Origin: Streptomyces antarcticus | GTDB taxonomy: Bacteria; Actinomycetota; Actinomycetes; Streptomycetales; Streptomycetaceae | Direction: 5' to 3' | Assembly (NCBI RefSeq): GCF_026627255.1 | Contig: NZ_JAPNLM010000003.1 | Location: 372,001-436,000 of the forward strand | Length of the DNA stretch: 64,000 nucleotides | Shown: positions 8,907 through 16,630 of the stretch, one piece after another | Position numbering within the stretch: the stretch's first letter is position 1 | Layout: each line of letters begins with the position of its first letter | Notes under the pieces: model-generated | What the model was told of the DNA's origin: nothing | Databases searched by the model: none | What the model saw: only the letters and a program-made list of their open reading frames with translations | Translations under genes and position numbers: made by a program

Positions 8907-9905
8907 ATGCCCCGCGCCGTGAAGGCCCTTTCCACCGTGCTGGCCGCCCTCGTGTTCGCCGTGGCGGCGCCCGCCGCCACCGGGTGCGCCCGGACGGCGG
9001 GCCCGGACCGCCCGGCGACGGCGGCTGCGGCGGACGCGGACGCGGGGCCCCCGGCCGTGCGGCCGGCCCCGGCCCCCACGGCACCGCCGGCCCCCCGGGT
9101 GCCCGGCGTGCGGGGCTTGGAGATCGCGGTCCCCGCCTACGTCTGGGCCAACGACCCCATGCTGGCCGACCTGACGGCCACCAGCCCGGCCGCCTCCGTG
9201 GTGGTCCTCAACCCCGGCAACGGCGACGTCCCGTTCGACGCTCCCTGGCGGGCCCGCGCCGACGCCCTGCGCGGCGGTACCACCACGACCGGCGACCGGA
9301 CCAAGGTGCTCGGCTACGTGCACACGGACCACGGCAACCGCGACATCGCCGCCGTCAAGGCCTCCGTCGACAACTACCTGAAGACCCCCGACGGCCGGCT
9401 CCACGTCGACGGCATCTTCTTCGACGTCGTCAGCCGCGAGTGCGGCCCGGACAACATCACCCGTGACCACTACGCGGAGCTCCGCCGCTACGTCCAGGAC
9501 ACCATGCACGCCGTCGACCCGGCCGCCCCCGACCTCGTGGTCAACAACCCCGGCACGGCCATCGCCGACTGCTACCTGGAGCCGGACCGCCGCACCGCGG
9601 ACGTCTTCGTGACGTACGAGGACACGTACGCGGCGTACAACAGCGCCGGCTGGCTCGGCGGCAACGTCTACAACCATCTCAGCGGCTACCGCGCCGGCAC
9701 CGAACTCGACCCGAGCGGAACGGCGTTCTGGCACCTGGTCCACGGGGTTCCGGACGCCGGGGCGATGGAGTCGGCGCTGCGCACCGCCTTCGACCGCGGC
9801 GCGGGCTACGCGTACGCGACCGGCGCCGGGATGCCCAACCCGTGGAACGCGGGCCCGGAGTGGAAGTACCAGGCGCAGACCACGTACGCGGCGACCCTCG
9901 GCTAG
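8907..9905 (+). CDS. Secreted spherulation-specific family 4 (spherulin-4) glycosidase-like lipoprotein
   Basis: A 332-residue exported protein. Residues 1-27 are a signal peptide ending in ATGC, a plausible lipobox with C27, followed by an Ala/Pro-rich linker to about residue 65. The rest matches spherulin-4-like proteins, related to GH114 endo-alpha-1,4-polygalactosaminidases: AVPAYVWAND, VVVLNPGNGD, GYVHTDHGNRD, VDGIFFDVVS and VVNNPGT strands of a TIM barrel. GGAGGAAC lies 9 bases before the ATG. A role in cleaving extracellular amino-sugar polymer is inferred from the family. Confidence 0.88.
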   Translation: MPRAVKALSTVLAALVFAVAAPAATGCARTAGPDRPATAAAADADAGPPAVRPAPAPTAPPAPRVPGVRGLEIAVPAYVWANDPMLADLTATSPAASVVVLNPGNGDVPFDAPWRARADALRGGTTTTGDRTKVLGYVHTDHGNRDIAAVKASVDNYLKTPDGRLHVDGIFFDVVSRECGPDNITRDHYAELRRYVQDTMHAVDPAAPDLVVNNPGTAIADCYLEPDRRTADVFVTYEDTYAAYNSAGWLGGNVYNHLSGYRAGTELDPSGTAFWHLVHGVPDAGAMESALRTAFDRGAGYAYATGAGMPNPWNAGPEWKYQAQTTYAATLG

Positions 9906-9923
9906 GGCGGTCCTCCCCTTCCG

Positions 9924-10442
9924 TCAGCGGTAGTCGTCGGGGTGGCCCTGCATCCACACGTTGATCTTGTCGCGGGTGCCGATCAGCGACTTCTCGTGCT
10001 TCTTCAGGTTCTCGAAGGTGCGGTCGTCGCCGAGTTCCGCGTCGAGCTTCGCGATGAGGGCGATCGGCTCGGGGAAGTGCCCGGGCCCCTTCGGGTCGGA
10101 CTTCATCGCGCGGTCCAGGCGGGCGAGTTCCTTGTCGACCCGCCCGAGGAAGTAGGCGCATTCACCCGGGGTGCACGAGTCGTTCAGCGTCGCCTGGAGC
10201 CCGGCGAAGGCGTTGCGGACCTCCTCGGGCGCAACGGCGGCGCCGTCCGTGGCGGCGCCGGTCGCGGAGGACTCCCCACCCGGACTCGCGGACCGCTGGT
10301 CCGAGGGTTGGGCGGACGCGGACGCGGACGCGGACGCGCCGGCGACGCGCGACGGCGGCGCCGGGTCCGCCCCGCAGGAGACGGACAGGGCCGCCAGCGC
10401 GATGACGAGCACGGCAGCACCGCGCGCGGTGGAAAGGAACAT
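9924..10442 (-). CDS. Hypothetical lipoprotein
   Basis: A 172-residue protein with a signal peptide and lipobox LSVSC (C23), so probably tethered to the outer face of the membrane. Residues 30-75 are a Ser/Ala-rich linker (SASASAS). The folded part, residues 78-172, is helical and contains a CTPGEC pair that could form a disulphide. It is convergent with the spherulin-4-like gene, with only 18 bp between stops. I do not recognise a named family. Confidence 0.75.
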   Translation of the reverse strand: MFLSTARGAAVLVIALAALSVSCGADPAPPSRVAGASASASASAQPSDQRSASPGGESSATGAATDGAAVAPEEVRNAFAGLQATLNDSCTPGECAYFLGRVDKELARLDRAMKSDPKGPGHFPEPIALIAKLDAELGDDRTFENLKKHEKSLIGTRDKINVWMQGHPDDYR

Positions 10443-10608
10443 CGGCTTACCCCCGTGATCATTTGAGGCGGCCGACCCTACACAACGCTCCCCCGCCGTG
10501 TCCGGGGAGGGCAGCCGGGACTTCGCCCGCCCGCTCCGGACTCGGATCAGCCGAGGACGAAGCGGGCGGTCAGAGTCCCGGCAGGAGCGCGTGCGACGGC
10601 ACCCCCTT

Positions 10609-10777
10609 GTGCTGTGGCCGGAAGGGTGTGCCGGCGTGGAATGTCCGGTGCGGTGCGGTGCGGTGCGTCACAAGGCGGAGGGCCACGCCTCGTACTGGAC
10701 GTACCGGTGTGGTCCGACAACGCGGCGAGGTGCCGTGCCGGGCGCCGCGACACGGTCAACCCTTCCGGTCACAGCGC
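10609..10777. repeat. MITE-like dispersed element, copy B
   Basis: A 169-bp element in a 313-bp gap without a gene. Its ends are a good terminal inverted repeat: GTGCTGTGGCCGGAAGGGT at 10609-10627 and, on the other strand, GCGCTGTGACCGGAAGGGT ending at 10777. The interior is nearly identical to the reverse complement of 6399-6505 (copy A). There is no transposase. Size, ends and dispersed copies fit a MITE-like element; a structured RNA is the alternative. Confidence 0.65.
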
Positions 10778-11028
10778 TGGCTGCCGTCGTTCTCCTGGCG
10801 GCGAGCGAAGCGCCACAGGACGTGCGCGACCTGGAGCGTGAAGACCGTCACCGCCACGATCGTGCCCGCCAGCGCCAGGGCGCGGTGGGCCGCGGGGGAG
10901 AGGGAGAACGCGGGGGCGGCGCCGTACACCGCGCCGAAGGACACGGCAGCGGCGAAGCAGGCGCTGACGAAGGCGTAGCCGATCTCGATCGTGATCGCGT
11001 CCCGGTCCGCCTGCGTACGTCGCCCCAT
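10756..11028 (-). CDS. Small membrane protein, DUF6332-like
   Basis: A 90-residue protein starting MGRRTQADRDAITIEIGYAF with two predicted membrane helices (about residues 16-38 and 52-74) and a charged C-terminus. This layout matches the small Streptomyces proteins grouped as DUF6332; function is unknown. The ATG at 11028 is chosen because the family starts with MGRR; the open frame extends 11 codons further. Its 3' end overlaps the terminal inverted repeat of element B by about 20 bp, so the repeat may have supplied the last codons. Confidence 0.75.
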   Translation of the reverse strand: MGRRTQADRDAITIEIGYAFVSACFAAAVSFGAVYGAAPAFSLSPAAHRALALAGTIVAVTVFTLQVAHVLWRFARRQENDGSQRCDRKG

Positions 11029-11057
11029 CCGTGCAGTGTCACAGCGTGACCCAGCCG

Positions 11058-11528
11058 TCACAAGAGCGCCTCGGCCACCCCGTCCTCCGCGAACTCCGGC
11101 TCCACCGCCGAGAACGCGAGCCCGAGCGCCGACTCCGCGTCCATCCGGTGCACGGTGGTCTCATGGGCCTGGCGCCGCGCCCAGAACGCCAGCGGGGACG
11201 GCGCGGCCGTCGGCAGGAACGTCCAGCACTGCACGTCGGCCGGGGCCCCGGTGAGCGTCCGCACCAGCGCCGCGTGCCCGTCGCGGAACCAGCCGATCAG
11301 CTCCGCCCCGGCCAGCTCCGGCGCGTCCGGCAGCGGAACCGGCTCCAGGCGCGCCTCCCCGACGTAGCCGGCCGCCCAGCGGTGGACGGCGCCGGTGTGC
11401 CGCAGCAGGTCGGCGACCCGCCACCCGGGGCAGGTGGCCACCGCCGCGTCCGTACCGGCCCGTTCCGCCAGGTCGGCCAGAAGGCCGCCCTCCCGCTCGA
11501 GGGTCTTCAGATATGTGGTGATCTCCAT
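11058..11528 (-). CDS. DinB/maleylpyruvate isomerase-family protein, lacking the C-terminal domain
   Basis: A 156-residue protein matching the N-terminal four-helix domain of mycothiol-dependent maleylpyruvate isomerase-type enzymes (TIGR03083-like): ATCPGWRVADLLRHTGAVHRW and, later, RRQAHETTVHRMDAE, which holds the metal-binding histidines. Family members are usually about 240 residues with a second domain; here the frame stops soon after the metal site (PEFAEDGVAEALL, stop) and the DUF6332 gene follows 29 bp on. It may be a short variant or a deletion product. The start ATG at 11528 is 38 bp from the divergent AlkB gene. Confidence 0.82.
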   Translation of the reverse strand: MEITTYLKTLEREGGLLADLAERAGTDAAVATCPGWRVADLLRHTGAVHRWAAGYVGEARLEPVPLPDAPELAGAELIGWFRDGHAALVRTLTGAPADVQCWTFLPTAAPSPLAFWARRQAHETTVHRMDAESALGLAFSAVEPEFAEDGVAEALL

Positions 11529-11566
11529 GCGGGCGAGTCTCCCAGCCGGTTCGCGACAATGGGGGT

Positions 11567-12220
11567 ATGGACGGCGAACTCTTCCCGCGCGAGCGGACCG
11601 TGATCGCCCCCGGCGCCGTGCACGTCCCCGACTGGCTCGGTGCCGCGCGCCAGCGGGAGCTGATCGAAGCCTGCCGGGGCTGGGCCAGGCCGCCGGCCGG
11701 ACTGCGCACCGTACGCACCCCCGGAGGCGGGACGATGACCGCCCGGCAGGTGTGCCTGGGGCTGCACTGGTACCCGTACGGATACGCCGAGACCGCCGTG
11801 GACGGCGACGGGGCACCGGTGAAGCCGATGCCGGACTGGCTCGCCGCACTCGCACGGGAGGCGGTGGCCGCGGCGTACGGCGAACCCCTCGCCGGCGGGG
11901 AGACGTACGACATCGCGCTGATCAACTTCTACGACGGCGACTCCCGCATGGGCATGCACCGGGACGCCGAGGAGCGGTCCCCGGCCCCGGTGGTCTCCCT
12001 CAGCCTCGGCGACACCTGCGTGTTCCGCTTCGGGAACACCGCCTCGCGGGGGCGCCCGTACCGGGACGTCGAGCTGCGCAGCGGCGATCTGTTCGTCTTC
12101 GGCGATTCGAGCCGACGGGCCTACCACGGGGTGCCGAAGGTCCTGCCGGGTACGGGCCCGCAAGGGCTCGGGCTCACCGGGCGGCTCAACATCACCCTCC
12201 GGGTCGGCGGCCTCGCGTGA
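11567..12220 (+). CDS. AlkB-family alpha-ketoglutarate-dependent dioxygenase
   Basis: A 217-residue Fe(II)/2-oxoglutarate dioxygenase of the AlkB family, which removes alkyl groups from DNA or RNA bases by oxidation. The facial triad is visible: H131 and D133 in MHRDAEE, H187 in AYHGVPK; 2-oxoglutarate contacts are R206 and R212 in RLNITLR. The substrate-side NFYDGDSRMGMH motif is canonical. It is transcribed divergently from the shortened maleylpyruvate-isomerase-type gene from a very small shared region. A second AlkB-like gene occurs at 55841. Confidence 0.94.
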   Translation: MDGELFPRERTVIAPGAVHVPDWLGAARQRELIEACRGWARPPAGLRTVRTPGGGTMTARQVCLGLHWYPYGYAETAVDGDGAPVKPMPDWLAALAREAVAAAYGEPLAGGETYDIALINFYDGDSRMGMHRDAEERSPAPVVSLSLGDTCVFRFGNTASRGRPYRDVELRSGDLFVFGDSSRRAYHGVPKVLPGTGPQGLGLTGRLNITLRVGGLA

Positions 12221-12264
12221 TCGCCGGGCGTCCGGGGCCCTCCGATCATGCGAGGATCGCTGTC

Positions 12265-13518
12265 ATGAACGGCAACGGGGCCCCGCCGCGGGTGGGGGAT
12301 GTGACCACGGTGTCCACGCGGACCAGGCTGGAGCGGGGCCGCGGCGCGCTCGGCCCGGCGCTGGAGCTCGTCCACACCGGGCGCGCCCCGACCCGGGCGG
12401 TCCTGACCGCGGAGCTGGGCGTCACCCGGGCCACCGCCGGAGCCGTCGCGGCGGAGCTGGAGGCGCTCGGGCTGATCCGCGTCGACTCCCGGCCCGGCGG
12501 GGCGGGAGGCACCCAGGGGCGTCCCTCGCACCGGCTGTCCGTGGCCGAGGACGGCCCGGTGGCACTCGCCGCGCAGGTGCACTCGGACGGCTTCCGGGCC
12601 GCCCTGGTGGGCCTCGGCGGGCGGATCGTCGCCACCGCCCCCGGCAAGGTGGTCGTCTCCGCGGATCCGGCGCAGGTGCTCGGCGCGGTGGTGGAGGCCG
12701 GGGCCGCGCTGCTCGCGGAGAGCGGCCGCCGGTGCGTGGGCGCCGGGCTCGCGGTCCCCTCGGCGGTGGCGGAGCCCGAGGGCACGGCGCTGAACCCGCT
12801 GCACCTGGCCTGGCCGGCCGGGTCTCCCGTACGGGCCATCTTCGCGCGGTGCGTGAAGGCAGCCGGGATCGACGGCCCGGCCCTGACCGGCAACGACGTC
12901 AACCTCGCGGCCCTGGCCGAGCACCGCCACGGCGCGGGCCGCAGCGCGCAGCACTTGCTGTGTGTGGCCACCGGGCACCGTGGGGTCGGCGGGGCGCTGG
13001 TCCTGGACGGCCGCCTGCACAGCGGGAGTTCGGGCCTGGCCCTGGAGGTCGGACACCTCACCGTGAACCCGGAGGGGCGCGCCTGCCACTGCGGCGGCCG
13101 CGGCTGCCTGGACGTGGAGGCGGACCCGCTGGCCTTCCTGACGGCGGCGGGCCGCACCCCGGGCCCCGAGGTGTCGCTGCTGGCGCAGGCCCGCGACCTG
13201 CTGCGGGAGGAGTACGCGGAGCCGGCCGTACGCGCCGCCGCCGAGGAACTCATCGACCGCCTGGGCCTGGGCCTCGCGGGCCTGGTGAACATCCTGAACC
13301 CGGACCGGATCATCCTGGGAGGCCTCCACCGGGAGCTGCTCCACGCCGACCCGGAGCGGCTGCGCGCGGTGGTCGCTGACCGCAGCCTGTGGGGGCGCAG
13401 CGGGGGCGTACCGATCCTGCCGTGCACCCTGGACCACAACAGCCTGGTGGGCGCGGCGGAGCTGGCGTGGCAACCGGTCCTGGACGACCCGCTGGGCGCC
13501 CTGGGCGCGGCGGCCTGA
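12265..13518 (+). CDS. ROK-family transcriptional regulator / sugar kinase-like protein
   Basis: A 417-residue ROK protein. Residues 15-80 form a winged helix-turn-helix (TRAVLTAELGVTRATAGAVAAEL), followed by an actin-fold sugar kinase-like domain. The ROK zinc site CHCGGRGC (C274, C276, C281) is intact. Such NagC/XylR-like regulators bind a sugar or its phosphate. The kinase-domain ATP motif is degenerate, as is common in regulators. The ATG at 12265 is used; no sugar genes are adjacent. Confidence 0.92.
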   Translation: MNGNGAPPRVGDVTTVSTRTRLERGRGALGPALELVHTGRAPTRAVLTAELGVTRATAGAVAAELEALGLIRVDSRPGGAGGTQGRPSHRLSVAEDGPVALAAQVHSDGFRAALVGLGGRIVATAPGKVVVSADPAQVLGAVVEAGAALLAESGRRCVGAGLAVPSAVAEPEGTALNPLHLAWPAGSPVRAIFARCVKAAGIDGPALTGNDVNLAALAEHRHGAGRSAQHLLCVATGHRGVGGALVLDGRLHSGSSGLALEVGHLTVNPEGRACHCGGRGCLDVEADPLAFLTAAGRTPGPEVSLLAQARDLLREEYAEPAVRAAAEELIDRLGLGLAGLVNILNPDRIILGGLHRELLHADPERLRAVVADRSLWGRSGGVPILPCTLDHNSLVGAAELAWQPVLDDPLGALGAAA

Positions 13519-13533
13519 GGGGCCCGCGGCCCC
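13519..13533. terminator. Possible short bidirectional terminator hairpin
   Basis: GGGGCC-CGC-GGCCCC lies just after the ROK stop and before the end of the convergent ATPase gene. The stem is only 6 bp with a 3-base loop and no U tract, which is usual for high-GC actinobacteria but keeps confidence low. Confidence 0.35.
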
Positions 13534-13575
13534 CTCGGCCCGGCCCGGCTCGGCCCCGCTCCCGCCCGCCGGAGG

Positions 13576-14220
13576 TCATCCCGGCCGGATGCCGACCGAC
13601 GCCGAGACGGGTGCCGACGCCGACGCGGGGGCAGTTGCCGACGCCGCCGCAGGGGCAGATGCCGACGCCGACAGAGACGCCGACAGGGACGCCGACGCCG
13701 CCACCGGCAGTGGCTCCGGAACGGCTGCGGGTTCCACGGCGACGATCGCCGTCCGGGCGGGTTCTCGTACCGGCTTGGCTGAAATGCGCACCGGCCGGGC
13801 CGGCGGCGCCGACGCGGGGGCGGCCCGTAGCGAGAACCACACCACCTTGCCGGAGCCGTCGGACCGGTTCCGTGCCCCCCAGGCCTCGCTGACCGCCTCC
13901 ACGAGCGCGAGCCCGCGCCCGCAGGTCTCCAGCGCCTCAGCCCGGACCTCCCGGAGCACCGGGAGGCGCGGATCGCTGTCGATGACCGAGACCGTGAGGC
14001 GCCCCAGACGGAGCTCGATCTCGACCGTGCAGGTCTTGTCGGGCTGCGCGTGGCGGTGGACGTTGCTGAGCAGTTCCGTCACGCCGAGCGCGGCCCGGTC
14101 GATGAGCGGATCGAGCTGCCAGTGGCGCAGTTGCGCAGAAACGATTCTGCGGATCTGGCCGATCCGGCACGGCAAGGCCTGCAGTTCGACGACGCAGTGC
14201 CTGCGGGAATGACTGATCAC
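13576..14220 (-). CDS. Anti-sigma-factor-type ATP-binding protein (HATPase) with Ala/Ser-rich tail
   Basis: A 214-residue protein. Residues 10-135 are a GHKL/HATPase_c domain like RsbW/SpoIIAB anti-sigma kinases: N-box with E49 and N53 (TELLSNVHRH), IDSD (D81) and CGRGLALV (100-107). Many Streptomyces paralogues of this type are thought to phosphorylate STAS anti-anti-sigma factors. After residue 145 the sequence becomes a repetitive Ala/Ser/Pro tail encoded by GCCGACGCC-type repeats, likely disordered. The start is GTG at 14220 with GGGGAG upstream. Confidence 0.87.
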   Translation of the reverse strand: MISHSRRHCVVELQALPCRIGQIRRIVSAQLRHWQLDPLIDRAALGVTELLSNVHRHAQPDKTCTVEIELRLGRLTVSVIDSDPRLPVLREVRAEALETCGRGLALVEAVSEAWGARNRSDGSGKVVWFSLRAAPASAPPARPVRISAKPVREPARTAIVAVEPAAVPEPLPVAASASLSASLSASASAPAAASATAPASASAPVSASVGIRPG

Positions 14221-14331
14221 GGCTGCGACTCCCCGACATGAGTGTTACGGGTTTTGCACCCTCGGTAATGCTCCACCAGGGTCACCCACGGTGCGCCACA
14301 GTGCAACCGAACGCGACCGAAAGGGATCCGC

Positions 14332-14364
14332 ATGGAAACCCAAAGTGACTGTTTGTGCAGGTGA
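14332..14364 (+). CDS. Candidate Cys leader peptide METQSDCLCR upstream of cysteine desulfhydrase
   Basis: A 10-codon ORF: ATG at 14332, TGT at 14350, TTG, TGC at 14356, AGG, then TGA at 14362-14364. AAAGGGA lies 7 bases before the ATG. It sits 65 bp before the start of a cysteine-degrading enzyme. Two Cys codons within the last four sense codons are what a cysteine-sensing attenuator would need. It is too short to prove by coding statistics. Confidence 0.45.
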   Translation: METQSDCLCR

Positions 14365-14428
14365 GAGGGGTACATTGCGAAAGCAGGGGGTGAAATAGCC
14401 CGCGCGTACGCACGAAGGAGCACGGCGC

Positions 14429-15556
14429 ATGAGCACCACCGGCAGGACCGTCACGACCGTCGACGTCGACCGCAGCGACGCGGAGTACCGGGCGTGGCTG
14501 AAGGAGGCCGTCCGCAAGGTCCAGGCGGACGCAAACCGCTCGGCCGACACCCACCTGTTGCGCTTCCCGCTCCCCGAGGAATGGGGCATCGACCTGTACC
14601 TCAAGGACGAGTCGACGCACCCGACGGGCTCCCTCAAGCACCGCCTCGCCCGCTCGCTCTTCCTCTACGCCCTCTGCAACGGCTGGGTCCGCCCCGGCCG
14701 CCCGGTCATCGAGGCCTCGTCCGGCTCCACCGCCGTCTCCGAGGCGTACTTCGCGAAGCTGATCGGTGTTCCCTTCATCGCCGTCATGCCGCGCACGACC
14801 AGCCCGGAGAAGTGCCGCCTCATCGAATTCCACGGTGGTGAGTGCCACTTCGTGGACGACCCGATGAAGATGTACGAGGAGTCCGCCGAGCTGGCAGCCC
14901 GCACCGGCGGGCACTACATGGACCAGTTCACGTACGCGGAGCGGGCCACCGACTGGCGCGGCAACAACAACATCGCCGAATCGATGTTCCAGCAGCTTCG
15001 GCTGGAACGTTTCCCCGAGCCCGCGTGGATCGTCGCCACCGCCGGCACCGGCGGCACCTCCGCGACCATCGCCCGCTACGTGCACTACATGCAGCACGAC
15101 ACCCGCATCTGCGTCCCAGACCCGGAGAACTCCTGCTTCTTCGACGGGTGGACCAACCATGACCCCCACGCGAGCAGCGACTGCGGCTCGCGCATCGAGG
15201 GCATCGGACGGCCCCGGATGGAGCCGAGCTTCGTGCCGGGTGCCATCGACCGGATGATGAAGGTGCCGGACGCGGCGAGCGTCGCCGCCTGCCGCGCCCT
15301 GGAGACGGCCATAGGGCGCAAGGCGGGCGGCTCGACCGGCACCGGTCTGTGGAGCGCGCTGAAGATCATCTCGGAGATGGTGGCGGAGGGCCGCACGGGC
15401 AGCGTGCTCACCCTGCTCTGCGACCCCGGGGACCGTTACCTCGACAAGTACTACTCCGACAACTGGCTGGCGGCGCAGGGCCTCGACATCGCCCCGTACT
15501 CGAACACCCTCGACACCCTGTTCGCGACGGGCGTCTGGCGCGAGCCCGCCGCCTGA
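14429..15556 (+). CDS. PLP-dependent cysteine synthase-family protein, probable L-cysteine desulfhydrase (Cds1-like)
   Basis: A 375-residue fold-type II PLP enzyme. The PLP-lysine lies in [10 protein letters not shown] (K70), the cofactor-binding asparagine loop is replaced by ASSGSTA, and the phosphate-binding glycine loop is [14 protein letters not shown]. It resembles the actinobacterial Cds1 group, where the Mycobacterium tuberculosis enzyme degrades L-cysteine to sulfide, ammonia and pyruvate; this is family knowledge, not shown here. GAAGGAGC precedes the ATG. An upstream Cys-codon mini-ORF at 14332 may sense cysteine. Confidence 0.88.
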   Translation: MSTTGRTVTTVDVDRSDAEYRAWLKEAVRKVQADANRSADTHLLRFPLPEEWGIDLYLKDESTHPTGSLKHRLARSLFLYALCNGWVRPGRPVIEASSGSTAVSEAYFAKLIGVPFIAVMPRTTSPEKCRLIEFHGGECHFVDDPMKMYEESAELAARTGGHYMDQFTYAERATDWRGNNNIAESMFQQLRLERFPEPAWIVATAGTGGTSATIARYVHYMQHDTRICVPDPENSCFFDGWTNHDPHASSDCGSRIEGIGRPRMEPSFVPGAIDRMMKVPDAASVAACRALETAIGRKAGGSTGTGLWSALKIISEMVAEGRTGSVLTLLCDPGDRYLDKYYSDNWLAAQGLDIAPYSNTLDTLFATGVWREPAA

Positions 15557-15669
15557 CCGGTGCCGTACGGGACCGGCGGCGGGGGGCGAGACAACCCTGG
15601 CCCGGGGAACTCGGCCGACTGCGCCGGGCGGCCTCGAACACCCGTGATCCGCGGAGCCCCGGGGGTGCC

Positions 15670-15867
15670 ATGGCGGCGATCGACGACCGCGGCCGGGCGG
15701 ACCGGGTCCTGGGGGGACCGCGCCTGGTCCACCGGGTGGTACTTGCGGGCGCCGGCGGCTCGGTCCCCCTCTCGTTCGGCCCACCGCTCAGCCCCCACGA
15801 GTTCCGTACGCGGGTGTGGACGGCCGCCGGGTACGGGGACCTGGTCGCCAAGCACCCGGTGATCTGA
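15670..15867 (+). CDS. Small hypothetical protein (uncertain)
   Basis: A 65-codon ORF starting at an ATG after a G-rich stretch. About nine tenths of third positions are G or C, which fits coding but is not decisive at this GC content. The product starts MAAIDDRGRADRVLGGPR, has no membrane segment or known motif, and stands between the desulfhydrase gene and a convergent SRPBCC gene. It could be a remnant. Confidence 0.35.
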   Translation: MAAIDDRGRADRVLGGPRLVHRVVLAGAGGSVPLSFGPPLSPHEFRTRVWTAAGYGDLVAKHPVI

Positions 15868-15966
15868 CGGGCAGGGGCCCGGGCGGCACGGGCGTGGGCA
15901 GGGGTACGGGCAGCCGCCCCCGCGGCGGCCTGCCCAGCGTCCCGCTACCGCTGCCCCCGGGTCCCG

Positions 15967-16467
15967 CTACTGCTGCTGCGGGCCCGCCGCGCGGCGGGCG
16001 TCGGCGAGGCGCCCGTCCAGCGCGCGCACGGCCGAACGGAACGAGCGCCCCAGCCCGGGCCGGGCAGCGGCGAGGCCGAGCCGGAACGCGGCCGTGCCGT
16101 CCGCGGCGAAGGTCCAGCGGATCCGGGTGCCGGAGCCCGCGGGGGACAGCCGCCACTCCTCCAGCAGGGCCCGCATTCCGGGGACGTTGGTCTCGTCGAC
16201 CCGGTAGGCGTACCGCTGCTCGGGATCGGCGGCCATGACCGTCTCCTGGAACCGGACCCCGCCCATCAGCCCGATCTCCCGCCCGGCGCCGCCGTGCGTG
16301 GGCCGGGCCAGGGTGACGGCCCTGAACCAGGCGGGCCAGCCCGTGACGTCCTCCGCGAGCGCCCGGTACACCGCGGCGGGAGCCGCCGCGGCCTCGGCCG
16401 TGAACCTCAGCCGTATCGGGGCGTCCTCGGTGAAGTCCGTCCCCACCGGACGGAGTCGGTGAGCCAT
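15967..16467 (-). CDS. SRPBCC (START/polyketide cyclase-like) family protein
   Basis: A 166-residue single-domain helix-grip protein. Typical elements are visible: FTAEAAAAPAAVYRALAED near residue 22, WPAWFRAVT, and a long C-terminal helix. Such domains bind hydrophobic ligands; the ligand is unknown. The ATG at 16467 starts MAHRLRPVG. No signal peptide or TM segment is present. Neighbouring genes do not suggest a pathway. Confidence 0.85.
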   Translation of the reverse strand: MAHRLRPVGTDFTEDAPIRLRFTAEAAAAPAAVYRALAEDVTGWPAWFRAVTLARPTHGGAGREIGLMGGVRFQETVMAADPEQRYAYRVDETNVPGMRALLEEWRLSPAGSGTRIRWTFAADGTAAFRLGLAAARPGLGRSFRSAVRALDGRLADARRAAGPQQQ

Positions 16468-16630
16468 GTCGGTACCCCCAGGGTCGGGAACGCGTGTGCG
16501 TACGGCGTGCCCGACACCCTAGCTGGCGGCCCGTCAGATGTCCGCCCCCGGAAGAGCGCTGCCGGAGGCGGAGCGGGCACCGGGCCGCGACGGCCCGCCT
16601 CCCCGCGTCCGCCCGCAGCCGCCCGGAGGC

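Noticed and set aside
11395..12240. Upstream extension of the ROK regulator frame through the AlkB gene
   Set aside because: The frame is open but overlaps a clear AlkB gene on the same strand; the ROK start at 12265 matches the family.
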